Assembly (NCBI RefSeq): GCF_900176165.1
Contig: NZ_FWWU01000001.1
Span: 1 to 64,000, forward strand
Source of the DNA: Deinococcus hopiensis KR-140
GTDB lineage: Bacteria > Deinococcota > Deinococci > Deinococcales > Deinococcaceae
Direction: 5' to 3'
DNA: 64,000 nt
The position numbers and the translations under genes are program-made. A model generated the notes under the pieces. The model had not been told where the DNA came from. It searched no databases and saw only the letters and a list, made by a program, of their open reading frames with translations. Of the stretch, positions 35,108 through 43,210 are shown one piece after another (the stretch's first letter is position 1; each line of letters starts with the position of its first letter).

Positions 35108-36121
35108 TCACCAGTCCGCGACGGCTTTCTTTGCCCTGTTCACCCCCACTCGAACGTATCCTCGCGTGGTGTCGACGCTGGCATGTCCCAACACCTCCGC
35201 GACAGCCGTGAAGTCGCCGAGGGTGTCATACAGACGTGAACCCATGAACTTGCGTATGGCGTGGAAGCCCCGAAAGTCGTTGCTGCCGTCCTCACGCTGG
35301 AATAAGGGCTTGACATGGTAGGCCGCCCCTCGCCAGGTCCGGTATGGGAAGAGCTGGTCACCCACGTGCCGCTTTGATCTCGGCAAGGCCTGGAAGCGGA
35401 TGAGGGCTGCAGCGAGACGCGGTGAAACCGGTACTTCGCGCGATTTGCGCCCCTTGCCGGACCGGACCACCAGCCTGGCATCATCCTCGTCCAGGTGTAC
35501 GTCACGCCATCCGAGGGACAACGCCTCATCGATCCGCAACCCCGTGTGGGCCAGGAGGAGCAGCAGCGCCCACACTTCCAGGTGGCGCGCCGCACGTTTC
35601 GGATCACGGCCCACCTGGTCGCGCGCTTTCTCCAGGACGTCCTCCATCCGTCGCCTCGGGTACGGTGCATTCTTCTCCAGCGGGTGCCGGCGGTCTTTGG
35701 GCACGCGAAGTCCTTCGAAGGGAACGGCCTTTGTCGCGTCGACCTCGCGCAGGGCGGCGTAGAGGGTGCGCCCGGCAGCGGCGCGGGCCTGGACGGTGGC
35801 GATGCTTTTGCCAGAAGCGAGCAGGCTGTTGACATACCCCTGCACGTCCTCGCGTTCCGGGGACAGGACATTCCAGGCGTGCTCAGCCATGAAGGCAACC
35901 AGCTGCCTGGTGCCTGTGCGGTAACTCAGCTGGGTATGTGGACTGACGAGCAGCCCAGCTTGAGCGTGCTGGGTGAGGTACCACTCGACGATCTCCCACA
36001 ACACTTCTGCATCTTTTTCAGCGCAGGCCTTCACGGCCCGGCGTCGCCGCTCGTCACGGTGAAGGTTGGACCAGCTGCTGGTCCGGTGGTGGAGGTCTGC
36101 GTTATACTGCGCGAGCGTCAT
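35108..36121 (-). CDS. Tyrosine recombinase/integrase A
   Basis: A 337-residue site-specific recombinase. The ATG at 36121 follows GGAGGACAGG; the 348-residue alternative start has no such site. The N-terminal SAM-like core-binding domain (residues 40-150) precedes the catalytic domain. Catalytic residues are visible as Arg in HTGLRIDEAL, Lys in GKGRKSREVPV, His-x-x-Arg in HAIRKFMGSRLY, then LGHASVDTTRGYV with the final His and Tyr nucleophile. It is clearly homologous to the recombinase at 54450-55385, both reading toward lower coordinates, so they bracket the lipid cluster. A palindrome lies just upstream. Confidence 0.9.
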   Translation of the reverse strand: MTLAQYNADLHHRTSSWSNLHRDERRRRAVKACAEKDAEVLWEIVEWYLTQHAQAGLLVSPHTQLSYRTGTRQLVAFMAEHAWNVLSPEREDVQGYVNSLLASGKSIATVQARAAAGRTLYAALREVDATKAVPFEGLRVPKDRRHPLEKNAPYPRRRMEDVLEKARDQVGRDPKRAARHLEVWALLLLLAHTGLRIDEALSLGWRDVHLDEDDARLVVRSGKGRKSREVPVSPRLAAALIRFQALPRSKRHVGDQLFPYRTWRGAAYHVKPLFQREDGSNDFRGFHAIRKFMGSRLYDTLGDFTAVAEVLGHASVDTTRGYVRVGVNRAKKAVADW

Positions 36122-36146
36122 GGCCTGTCCTCCATCTTGCTGTGAT

Positions 36147-36174
36147 TTTACCAATAAATGCTCTTATTGGTAAA
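36147..36174. promoter_or_regulatory. 11-6-11 palindrome upstream of recombinase A
   Basis: A perfect 11-bp inverted repeat (36147-36157 with 36164-36174) around a 6-base centre, 26 bases before the recombinase ATG. Size and symmetry fit either an operator or the core of a recombination site with two recombinase arms and a 6-base crossover region. No second copy was found by eye at the other end of the island. Confidence 0.5.
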
Positions 36175-36519
36175 CCTCCCCAAGACTTGACCATCCCCCA
36201 GAAACTCGCCAGATCGTGACCTCTCCCGAGCTTGGCAGGAAGCGGGACACCTTTCCCGAACCTTCTTTTGTCCCAAAGCAGAAAGAGAACGGTCTTCTTT
36301 GCGATGGCCGAAAACAAGGTGGGCAAAACGCCGTCCCAGACGCGGCAAAAACCACTTGTCCACAGGAAGGCCAGGAAGGGGCCTCCAGCAGGTTCTGAGG
36401 GGTAAAGGAGGGGGACGTGGTGAAGCGGTCAATGGGAGGCATGCGACGTAATGGGTGCGGGGAATGGCACGCTTGCAGATGTGGAGTCAGGAGGCATGCT
36501 CAGGCTCCAAGACGCGCCC

Positions 36520-36525
36520 TATACT
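36520..36525 (+). promoter_or_regulatory. -10 element for a leaderless MFS transcript
   Basis: TATACT lies eight bases before the ATG at 36534. With the usual six or seven bases from -10 to the first transcribed base, transcription would begin at or next to the start codon. Leaderless genes with TANNNT boxes at this spacing are common in Deinococcus. No ribosome site precedes the ATG, which agrees. Confidence 0.55.
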
Positions 36526-36533
36526 GACTGCAC

Positions 36534-37790
36534 ATGCCCTCCGCTGTTCTGCCTGCTCGCTCAGTCCCCAGCCCGTGGGTGCTGTCCGCGTTCTGGTTCG
36601 GCACAGCCTTTCACTGGCTCGTGCTGCTCTTAATCCTGATGCCCGCGAACGTGGTTCAGTTTGTGGGTGAAGCACAAAAGGGCACCTATCTGGGCGTACT
36701 GACCGCCATTGGAGCCGTGATGGCGCTCGTGCTCCCGCCCCTCATTGGCGCCCGCAGCGACCGCAGTGGGAAGCGATTGCCCTACATCCGCCTGGGACTG
36801 GGCGTGAACCTGGCAGGCCTCGTCGTGATGGCGTTGGCGGTCACCGCACTGAGCGGCATGACGGGATTCTGGATCTATGTGCTGGGCTTCCTGCTGGTAC
36901 AGTTCGGCAACAATTACGCGACTGCGCCCTACGCCGCGCTGATTCCCCAGCTCGTTCTACCCGAGCAGCGGGGGCGCTATAGCGGAGTCATGGGAATGCT
37001 CCAAGCCGTGGGGCAACTACTGGGAGCCGTCTCGGCTTTTGCTGTCAGCACACTCCATCTGCCGCCCGTGGTGTCCTTCCTCCTGATCGGCATCGTTCTG
37101 GCCGTCCCCGCCCTGATTACAATTCGAGGTGTTCGAGAGGAGGCCCTCGACACACAAGAGAAGGCGGCCCGTACGTCCCCCTCCTGGCAACAATTGTTCG
37201 CTTATCAGCCCTTCTTGTGGGTCTTCGTGACCCGGGTGTTGTTCTCGTTGGGGCAATACTCCGTACAACCCTTTTTGCAGTTTTACAACAAGGACGTACT
37301 GGGACAGACGAATGCAGCGAACAGCACCTCCATCATGCTGCTCTGCATTATCGTGGGCGGCATTCTCTCGGTATGGGCTGGGGGACGGATCAGCGACCAG
37401 GTCGGCCGCAAGCCTGTGATTTACGTGGCCGGCACGGTGATGGCAGCGGCAGCGGTAATGTTGCTGATCGCGCCGAGTTATGCCGTGGCCCTGGCGCTTG
37501 CGGTCTTGTTCGGCCTGGGCTTCGGAGCCTTCTCATCGGTGGATTGGGCACTCGGAAGCGACGCCATGCCGAGTGCAGGCAGTTACGCCCGCGATATGGG
37601 CATCTGGCACGTCGCTTTCGTGGCGCCTCAACTGTCGAGCGCGCCACAGGGGGCCTTGCTCGATTGGGGCAACCAGCAAGGCCACAACTTCGGGTACACG
37701 CTCGTGTTCGGCATCGCGGCACTGTTTTTCCTGGCAGGCGTCGTGCTTGTGCGGAATGTGCCGGAGACCCGGCAGGTACGCGCGGCCTGA
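36534..37790 (+). CDS. MFS transporter (12-TM)
   Basis: A 418-residue major-facilitator protein with twelve hydrophobic segments. The loop after TM2 reads GARSDRSGKRLPYIRLG (motif A), repeated after TM8 as GGRISDQVGRKPVIYVAG. YATAPYAALIPQLVLPEQRG lies near residue 125, a pattern seen in sugar-type (SLC45-like) or proton-coupled MFS exporters. It stands alone before the BTAD regulator and the lipid cluster, so it could export the product or import a precursor. Its substrate is not known. It probably starts from a leaderless transcript. Confidence 0.85.
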   Translation: MPSAVLPARSVPSPWVLSAFWFGTAFHWLVLLLILMPANVVQFVGEAQKGTYLGVLTAIGAVMALVLPPLIGARSDRSGKRLPYIRLGLGVNLAGLVVMALAVTALSGMTGFWIYVLGFLLVQFGNNYATAPYAALIPQLVLPEQRGRYSGVMGMLQAVGQLLGAVSAFAVSTLHLPPVVSFLLIGIVLAVPALITIRGVREEALDTQEKAARTSPSWQQLFAYQPFLWVFVTRVLFSLGQYSVQPFLQFYNKDVLGQTNAANSTSIMLLCIIVGGILSVWAGGRISDQVGRKPVIYVAGTVMAAAAVMLLIAPSYAVALALAVLFGLGFGAFSSVDWALGSDAMPSAGSYARDMGIWHVAFVAPQLSSAPQGALLDWGNQQGHNFGYTLVFGIAALFFLAGVVLVRNVPETRQVRAA

Positions 37791-38416
37791 CCCGCAGCAG
37801 CGCCGCCTGATTCCGACATGCCGACATTTCAGTCTCGTTTTGACACATGCCCTACGCCTGGATATTGGCCGCGGGTGACCGCGTGGCTCGTTCACCGTTC
37901 CTCTGCAATCGACGCCAGGTCATCTCGCCCAGCGCTTTAAAATCCACCAGCCCCGCCTCACTGTTCTCCACTGTCACCCGAACAGGTTTGGTCAGCACTG
38001 CAGAGCCGGACCATGTCGGGCAGGCTCACCCTGGTATGGTGGTCGGCCTGGAGGCCGTACAGGTACCCGGTGGCCTGCTGGAGGCTGCAGCCGAGTTCTT
38101 CAATGGCGAAAGCGGGACTGATGGGTCCATAAACGCGGTGCAGTTGACGAAGATGCTCCTCGCCCAACAGAGGGCAGGAAGGGCTGGGCATCAAGCTTTC
38201 ATGGTAGCGGCTACAGGGGTGAAGTGCGGTGAGGTCGAAGAAAACGTCCTCGCCGTATTGCGTGTGCGCGTTTGTCCTAGATGTTGAGATCTGCGCTGGC
38301 CTGGAATGCTTGTACGGTAAGGTGACGGCACCTGTATGGAGGAGACGTCCGGCTTAGGGCGGTCCCGCACAGCATTGGAAGGTTCACAGCCCATTTCGCT
38401 TGCCTGAGGTGCATGA
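37791..38416. other. Region between MFS gene and BTAD regulator
   Basis: No strong gene in these 626 bases. A 77-residue minus-strand frame (37958-38191) has a winged-helix-like look (ISPAFAIEELGCSLQQATGY) but no ribosome site and no recognised family. The promoter for the regulator should lie near its 3' end. Confidence 0.4.
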
Positions 38417-38470
38417 ATGGTGAAGTTAGGGTCGGAGCGGTCAGAGGAAGCGACGGGAGACCCGTCTGGA

Positions 38471-40111
38471 ATGGTACTGCGCCTGCTCGGTCGGCCACGG
38501 CTCCAGCTTGGGGAGAGCAAGATCGCGCTCGGTGGCGGGGCTCTGCGCGTCCTCGCCGTGCTGGCCCTGGACGGTCCACAGTCCCGCGCTCAACTCGCTG
38601 ATACCCTCTGGGAAGGCACAACTACCCAGGTCCTTCAAAACCTCCGCGTCGCCCTCACGGACCTGAGGCGTTGCCTCACCGTTCAGCCGAACCTCGTGCA
38701 GGAAGTTGATGCCTCCCTCACCCTGGACCTTTCCCAGATCCACGTGGACGTGCTCTGTCCTCCCCGAGATCTGGACGCCCTTCTCCCCTTCTGGGCAGAA
38801 TTCATGGTCGGCTTCCGTCATAAAGGGTGCGAGGCATGGCTGGAATGGGCGGAGCAGACCGAAATGCGTCTCCTCGAAGCGCACGTCCAAGATCTGCTGC
38901 GGAGTGCCGCGGAGCACCCCTCCAAAGCGCATACGCTGCTCGAGCGCGCCCTGCAGCTTGCTCCGGATCACCCGGAGGTCCAGTCCCGTTGGGCGGAGCA
39001 CGTGCGTGCGCCCGCAGCGCCTTCAGAGGAGGAACTACTGCGCACGCTGGAACAGGTCACATTGCGCCTCTGGGTGACCGCTCAGGCCGCAGAGGTCTCC
39101 CCCGATCCCGACGCCCGACACCACCGGCAAGTGTTGCTCGACGGTGTGTCGGCCAGGATCGATACGGCCTTTATTCCCCGGCTGTCCCGGGAGCTGGCCG
39201 GAGCGGAGGAAGCCTTGAGCACGTACCGCCTGCGTGATCAGGTAGGAGCAGAATGGGCGGCCCGGCAAGTGCTCGACCGACAGACCAAAGGCACCGCAGC
39301 CGCCCTCGCTCTGGACGTTCTTGCGAACTTGGCGATGGACCAGGGGCAATACCAGCGCGGCCGGAAGTACGCGGAGCAGGCCCTCACGCTCGTCACGGAA
39401 CCCAGCAGCGAGATCGCGTTCACAGCGGCCTCCAGCAACGTCATCCTGGGCCATCAGGAACGTGCTGCGGAGATTGCACTCGGGGCCTTGAAAACACTAG
39501 ATGCGAGGGACTCCCCAGCGATGTTGTATGGGATTCTGGCGCGATCGTACGACGCGCGGCAGCGGTACCGGGAAGCGCGGTACTGGCATGACCTGGCGCT
39601 CCAATCCGCGTATGACCAGGGCGATCCCCTGGTGTTGCCGCAAGTGATCTCGTTCATGCTGTGGCACTTGAACATCACTGGGGATCCGGTGAGGAGCGCC
39701 GCGCTGGCCCGGGAAGGCCTGTCGCATGGGAACTTCTCAGCGCACTTGATCAACTCGCTGGGGTTTTCCAATCTGATTCGGCGGGAGTATGGGGCGGTGC
39801 AGGAAGTGCTGGCGCCGCAGTTGCGGGTGAACAATATGGCCATGGCTTCCACCGCGCATGCAGCAACGGCGATGGCGCTGCACCAAATGGGTCAGTCACA
39901 TGAGGCGGAACAGGTGTTACGAGAGGCACGGCCGCTGCTGGACCTGACGGAGAACGGGAGTGTGCGGTACGAGTGGGCTGCTGCGGCGCTGGTGGTGAAT
40001 CCTGGGGAATGGGCGGAGGAAGCGGACCGCCTCACAAAGAGTGCCCAACCCAATGATCCGACCCTGCCGCAGTGGTATGCCCGTCTCCGGGCCACGAAAG
40101 TTCAGGACTGA
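38471..40111 (+). CDS. BTAD/SARP-like winged-helix regulator with TPR repeats
   Basis: About 546 residues from the ATG at 38471; the ATG at 38417 would add 18 unlikely residues. The first 70 residues form an OmpR-like winged helix (LRLLGRPRLQLGESKIALGG, then RAQLADTLWEGTTTQVLQNL and RVALTDLRR), as in AfsR/SARP regulators. An alpha-helical BTAD-like part follows. Residues 200-520 are TPR-like helical pairs (ALDVLANLAMDQGQYQRGRK, AMALHQMGQSHEAEQVL). No ATPase domain is present. It reads into the lipid cluster, where SARP-type direct repeats lie at the first promoter, so it is the likely pathway-specific activator. Confidence 0.82.
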   Translation: MVLRLLGRPRLQLGESKIALGGGALRVLAVLALDGPQSRAQLADTLWEGTTTQVLQNLRVALTDLRRCLTVQPNLVQEVDASLTLDLSQIHVDVLCPPRDLDALLPFWAEFMVGFRHKGCEAWLEWAEQTEMRLLEAHVQDLLRSAAEHPSKAHTLLERALQLAPDHPEVQSRWAEHVRAPAAPSEEELLRTLEQVTLRLWVTAQAAEVSPDPDARHHRQVLLDGVSARIDTAFIPRLSRELAGAEEALSTYRLRDQVGAEWAARQVLDRQTKGTAAALALDVLANLAMDQGQYQRGRKYAEQALTLVTEPSSEIAFTAASSNVILGHQERAAEIALGALKTLDARDSPAMLYGILARSYDARQRYREARYWHDLALQSAYDQGDPLVLPQVISFMLWHLNITGDPVRSAALAREGLSHGNFSAHLINSLGFSNLIRREYGAVQEVLAPQLRVNNMAMASTAHAATAMALHQMGQSHEAEQVLREARPLLDLTENGSVRYEWAAAALVVNPGEWAEEADRLTKSAQPNDPTLPQWYARLRATKVQD

Positions 40112-40285
40112 AACAGGACAAGCGCTCGCCTGCCATTTGAATTCCTCCTGATTCGTCCCCAGCGCGTGATTCAGCGTACGCACCCTGGGAGTACGTCAGA
40201 GCCCTCCTCTCATGAACGGCCTGAGTGCTGGACATGGGAGGGCGTGTCAGACGCTGTTTCTCGTCACGAGTTGCCTGACTCAAAA

Positions 40286-40317
40286 TTTAACGCTTTTTTA
40301 ACGTCTCTTCATCTAAC
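40286..40317 (+). promoter_or_regulatory. SARP-type direct repeats and -10 element of the lipid cluster
   Basis: The heptamer TTTAACG occurs at 40286-40292 and again at 40297-40303, an 11-base period. Eight bases after the second copy lies TCTAAC (40312-40317), a four-of-six match to the -10 box. SARP activators bind two heptamers spaced by four bases, about eight bases from the -10. The fit is close, and the likely activator gene is immediately upstream. Confidence 0.6.
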
Positions 40318-40459
40318 CTACATGTACAAAGCCGGCGGCCTCCTCCAGCAAGGATCAGGCCAGGGGTTCCTGTCGCCGCCGGAAAGCGAGGCGAACTACG
40401 TGGCAATAGCGAAGGACATCCTTGAGCACTCCACTCTCCACTCGAACACCCTCCTGACC

Positions 40460-41083
40460 ATGGTCTCCCAAGACCTCGCTCTACGCTGGTCCGCGTCACC
40501 ACTGGAACTCGCCGTACTTGGTGGATTCACACTCTGTTTTGGTGCGTTCACCTGGGCGATGCAGGGCGGACTCTTTGCAAAAACCAGCGACCGGAACATT
40601 GGTATCACCGTTACGCGCGTCCTCGGTCTCGTGGGTCTTGTGGCGCACGGCACTGCACTCATCATGCATATTGACGGTCAAGCAAGTTGGTCGGAAGGTG
40701 CAGCGCTTCTCCTCTACGGAGCCTCGCTCACCCTATTCACCTCAGCCATGCGTACCTTGCGTGCCCGCCAACTGACTCTGGCGTTCTCCACCGATACGCC
40801 CAACACGTTGATCGCTAACGGTCCCTACCGGGTGATCCGCCATCCGTTCTACACCTCTTACCTCATCGCTTGGACCGCTGGCTTCGTCGCAACCAGTCAG
40901 CCCTGGTTGCTCTTGACCGTCCTCGCAATGGGCACTCTATACGTATTCGCCGCCAGACAGGAAGAAGCCAAATTCCGGGACAGTCCGCTCGCTACGGCAT
41001 ACGAAGCGTATGCCTCAATGACCGGCATGTTCTTCCCAAAACTCAACCGCCTGTTTCCCGCCCTCCGAGGAGGCACAACATGA
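40460..41083 (+). CDS. Isoprenylcysteine carboxyl methyltransferase-like membrane methyltransferase
   Basis: About 207 residues from the ATG at 40460; starts at 40322 or 40400 are also possible, and the predicted promoter favours one downstream of 40325. It has five hydrophobic segments and the ICMT/PEMT block LIANGPYRVIRHPFYTSYLI near residue 120. It ends with EEAKFRDSPLATAYEAYASM. This family methylates carboxyl or amine groups on lipid-soluble substrates using S-adenosylmethionine at the membrane. It is the first gene of the lipid cluster and overlaps the next gene by ATGA. The substrate is inferred to be the cluster's lipid product. Confidence 0.8.
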   Translation: MVSQDLALRWSASPLELAVLGGFTLCFGAFTWAMQGGLFAKTSDRNIGITVTRVLGLVGLVAHGTALIMHIDGQASWSEGAALLLYGASLTLFTSAMRTLRARQLTLAFSTDTPNTLIANGPYRVIRHPFYTSYLIAWTAGFVATSQPWLLLTVLAMGTLYVFAARQEEAKFRDSPLATAYEAYASMTGMFFPKLNRLFPALRGGTT

Positions 41084-41850
41084 ATGAACGCGCCCTGATG
41101 GATCTCGGCTACGATCCCAAAACTCTCACCAGTGAGCAAGTCATGGAGCGTCTCGACCAGCGTGTCCAGCAATTGGTGGAAGAAGTGCAGCGGGAAGAGT
41201 TCTTCCAAGCAGTGACCAACTCCAACATGCCCGTCGCTACCCTGCGGGAAGTGTTGAAAGAGATCTACCTCGAAATCTCCCACTATCAGGAGCACATCAT
41301 CGAGGCATCCATCGCTCTGATCGGTCAAATGCCCCGCTCGCTCGAAGTGCGGCTGATAGAGGAACTGCTCCACCATCAGGCGGAAGAGTTCAACCATGGA
41401 GAAATGGCCGTGAGCGATTACGTGGGTCTTGGTGGAGACGAAGCGCAGGCGCGGAGCAAGCGGATGACCCCGAGTGCTTTTGGCATCGCTGCTTTAAGGC
41501 GTATGATGGTCCACCTGCGGGATTGGCCCGCCTGGCTTGGCAGCCTCTACGTGGTGGAAACCAGCACACCCATCCTCAGCGGCATGGTTAAAGACAGCTT
41601 TCGTGCCCGCGGGATCCCCGGAAAGGGATTGTGGTTTATCGACCACCATGCTACAGCGGACCTTGAACACGCTGACTTGCTCCGTGGCGTGTTGCAGGAA
41701 GTGTTAGATGCTGTGCCAACAGCCAAAGAAGGCATGCTGTACGGCCCCGAATATTACTTACAACTGTACCCAAAAGCTTCCTGGCAAGCCGCGTATAACC
41801 GTGCCATCCGTCGGGTGAACGCCTCCCTGGAGGTCAGCAGTGATAACTGA
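41080..41850 (+). CDS. Heme-oxygenase-fold (TenA/PqqC-like) putative non-heme iron oxygenase
   Basis: A 256-residue all-helical protein resembling the iron-containing redox enzymes of the heme-oxygenase-like diiron oxidase (HDO) group. Such enzymes act on amino acids, amines or fatty acids; UndA, for example, makes 1-alkenes. Candidate ligands are in HHQAEEFNHGE near residue 105, YVVETSTP near 155 and FIDHHATADLEHADL near 185. The ATG overlaps the methyltransferase stop. The GNAT gene starts inside its 3' end. A flavodoxin two genes later could supply electrons. The exact reaction is unknown; desaturation or oxidation of an acyl or aminoketone chain is possible. Confidence 0.75.
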   Translation: MNERALMDLGYDPKTLTSEQVMERLDQRVQQLVEEVQREEFFQAVTNSNMPVATLREVLKEIYLEISHYQEHIIEASIALIGQMPRSLEVRLIEELLHHQAEEFNHGEMAVSDYVGLGGDEAQARSKRMTPSAFGIAALRRMMVHLRDWPAWLGSLYVVETSTPILSGMVKDSFRARGIPGKGLWFIDHHATADLEHADLLRGVLQEVLDAVPTAKEGMLYGPEYYLQLYPKASWQAAYNRAIRRVNASLEVSSDN

Positions 41851-42496
41851 ATTTCAACCCCTTCCCTTGCTGGGAGAAGGCACTTTGTGGGAAGACGGAG
41901 ATACGACGGTCAATCTCGTACGGCCCGGCTCTGCTGCCTTCGACGAGATCGTCCGCATGCGAGGTTTGGTAGCGTGCGCACCGACCAGTGATCCTATTGA
42001 TGATTACTCCACCCATTACGCGTTGTATGACAAGGGCAAGCTGATTGTATGGTTGAGGGCAACACGACGTATACATGGAGTATTGGATTGTGAAGCATAC
42101 TACCCTGATGCTTTGATTGAAGAATTCAAACCCGTCCTAGTTGCAAGTGGACGATTGGGGCGTCATCCTGAGGAACAAGGACGTAGCTCCTTGGTGCAAT
42201 TGGCTTTCCGCTGTGGCTGGGGCCATCAATTCATTCATGGCGCGCGGATTGACATCCTAAACTCCCGTCAAGCTCTCGACTCTTTCTATCAACGCATCGG
42301 CTACTACGCCTTGCCAGGCTGGTCCTTCGTTCATCCACGAACCGGCGTAATGCACGATCTCCGAGGATTTGTGCCTGCGCGCGATGTGGTTGGACCTTGG
42401 GAAGATCTCTTTGCATCGGTCTCTCCAGAAGCTGCCTTTCCTTTACGTCAACGACTTCTCTCGTACGCTCGGGAGCTTGTCCACCAAATGCAGTGA
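41840..42496 (+). CDS. GNAT-fold N-acyltransferase (FeeM/AHL-synthase-like)
   Basis: A 218-residue acyltransferase related to N-acyl amino acid synthases such as FeeM, which use acyl-ACP as donor. The fold signature includes DDYSTHYALYDKGKLIVWLR near residue 52, then SSLVQLAFRCGWG near 115 and the late FYQRIGYYALPG near 148. The GTG start at 41840 has GGAGG before it and overlaps the upstream gene. An ACP and an acyl-AMP ligase are encoded in the same cluster, so an ACP-bound fatty acid is a logical donor. The acceptor may be the amine made by the alpha-oxoamine synthases, as in bacterial ceramide synthesis. Confidence 0.72.
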   Translation: MITEFQPLPLLGEGTLWEDGDTTVNLVRPGSAAFDEIVRMRGLVACAPTSDPIDDYSTHYALYDKGKLIVWLRATRRIHGVLDCEAYYPDALIEEFKPVLVASGRLGRHPEEQGRSSLVQLAFRCGWGHQFIHGARIDILNSRQALDSFYQRIGYYALPGWSFVHPRTGVMHDLRGFVPARDVVGPWEDLFASVSPEAAFPLRQRLLSYARELVHQMQ

Positions 42497-42966
42497 CGCG
42501 AGCTTCCAATCTCCTGTTGCTCTACGCTAGTACGTCGGGCCGAACGCGCGTCCTTTTCAAGGATCTCGCTATCCACAGTGTGACGAGCATCAATACCCTA
42601 CTGATCGAGTTGGGACCTGAACCACCTATTCTGCCAATCACACCCATCAAGGTAGCTGTTTTCGGTTCACCTACCTATGGACAAGGGGAGCTCCATTACC
42701 GCTGGCAGGAGCACCTGCCAGCGGTAATGGATGCACTAGCTGGCATTCAAACAGTAGGCGTCATTGGGATTGGAGACAGCCGTTATCACGCCCGTACATA
42801 CTGTCGTTCCTTAGAAATTTTTAGTGAGGCGCTGGGAAGGGGTCCGATGTCCAAGGCAACGTGTCACTTGCTGAGTCTAGATGTTCGTATGTTTCGAACG
42901 TGGAAGCAGCAATCTTTGCCATGGATAGATAGGCTTCTCGCCGCCGCCCTCGAAGAAGACGGCTGA
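42493..42966 (+). CDS. Flavodoxin
   Basis: A 157-residue FMN-binding electron carrier. The GTG at 42493 overlaps the preceding stop (GTGA) and gives a correct N terminus; longer frames are spurious. The phosphate loop reads LLYASTSGRTR at residue 8. The isoalloxazine-side loops are VAVFGSPTYGQGELHY near residue 53 and GIGDSRYHARTYCRS near 95. Length fits a short-chain flavodoxin. It is likely to reduce the two iron oxygenases of the cluster (41080 and 43211). No reductase partner is encoded nearby, so a housekeeping one would be needed. Confidence 0.82.
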   Translation: MTRASNLLLLYASTSGRTRVLFKDLAIHSVTSINTLLIELGPEPPILPITPIKVAVFGSPTYGQGELHYRWQEHLPAVMDALAGIQTVGVIGIGDSRYHARTYCRSLEIFSEALGRGPMSKATCHLLSLDVRMFRTWKQQSLPWIDRLLAAALEEDG

Positions 42967-43210
42967 GTCACAACAGAAATCTAAAAGCATTCCTGAGGAA
43001 TCTCGAAATGCACCAAACGGGGGTACATAAAGAACGTAACCTTATATTTACTCAGTATATCAAGCTCACTAGAGAACTAAGAGGACGATAGGAGCTTTCA
43101 TGGTGTTTTTAATTAACGGATTCTAATTGTGCCTTTGCTGTTTGATGTGGACGGTATCCATTGGATTTGACATATTTCCATTCACGGTGCTGTTTGAAAA
43201 GAGAGATAAT

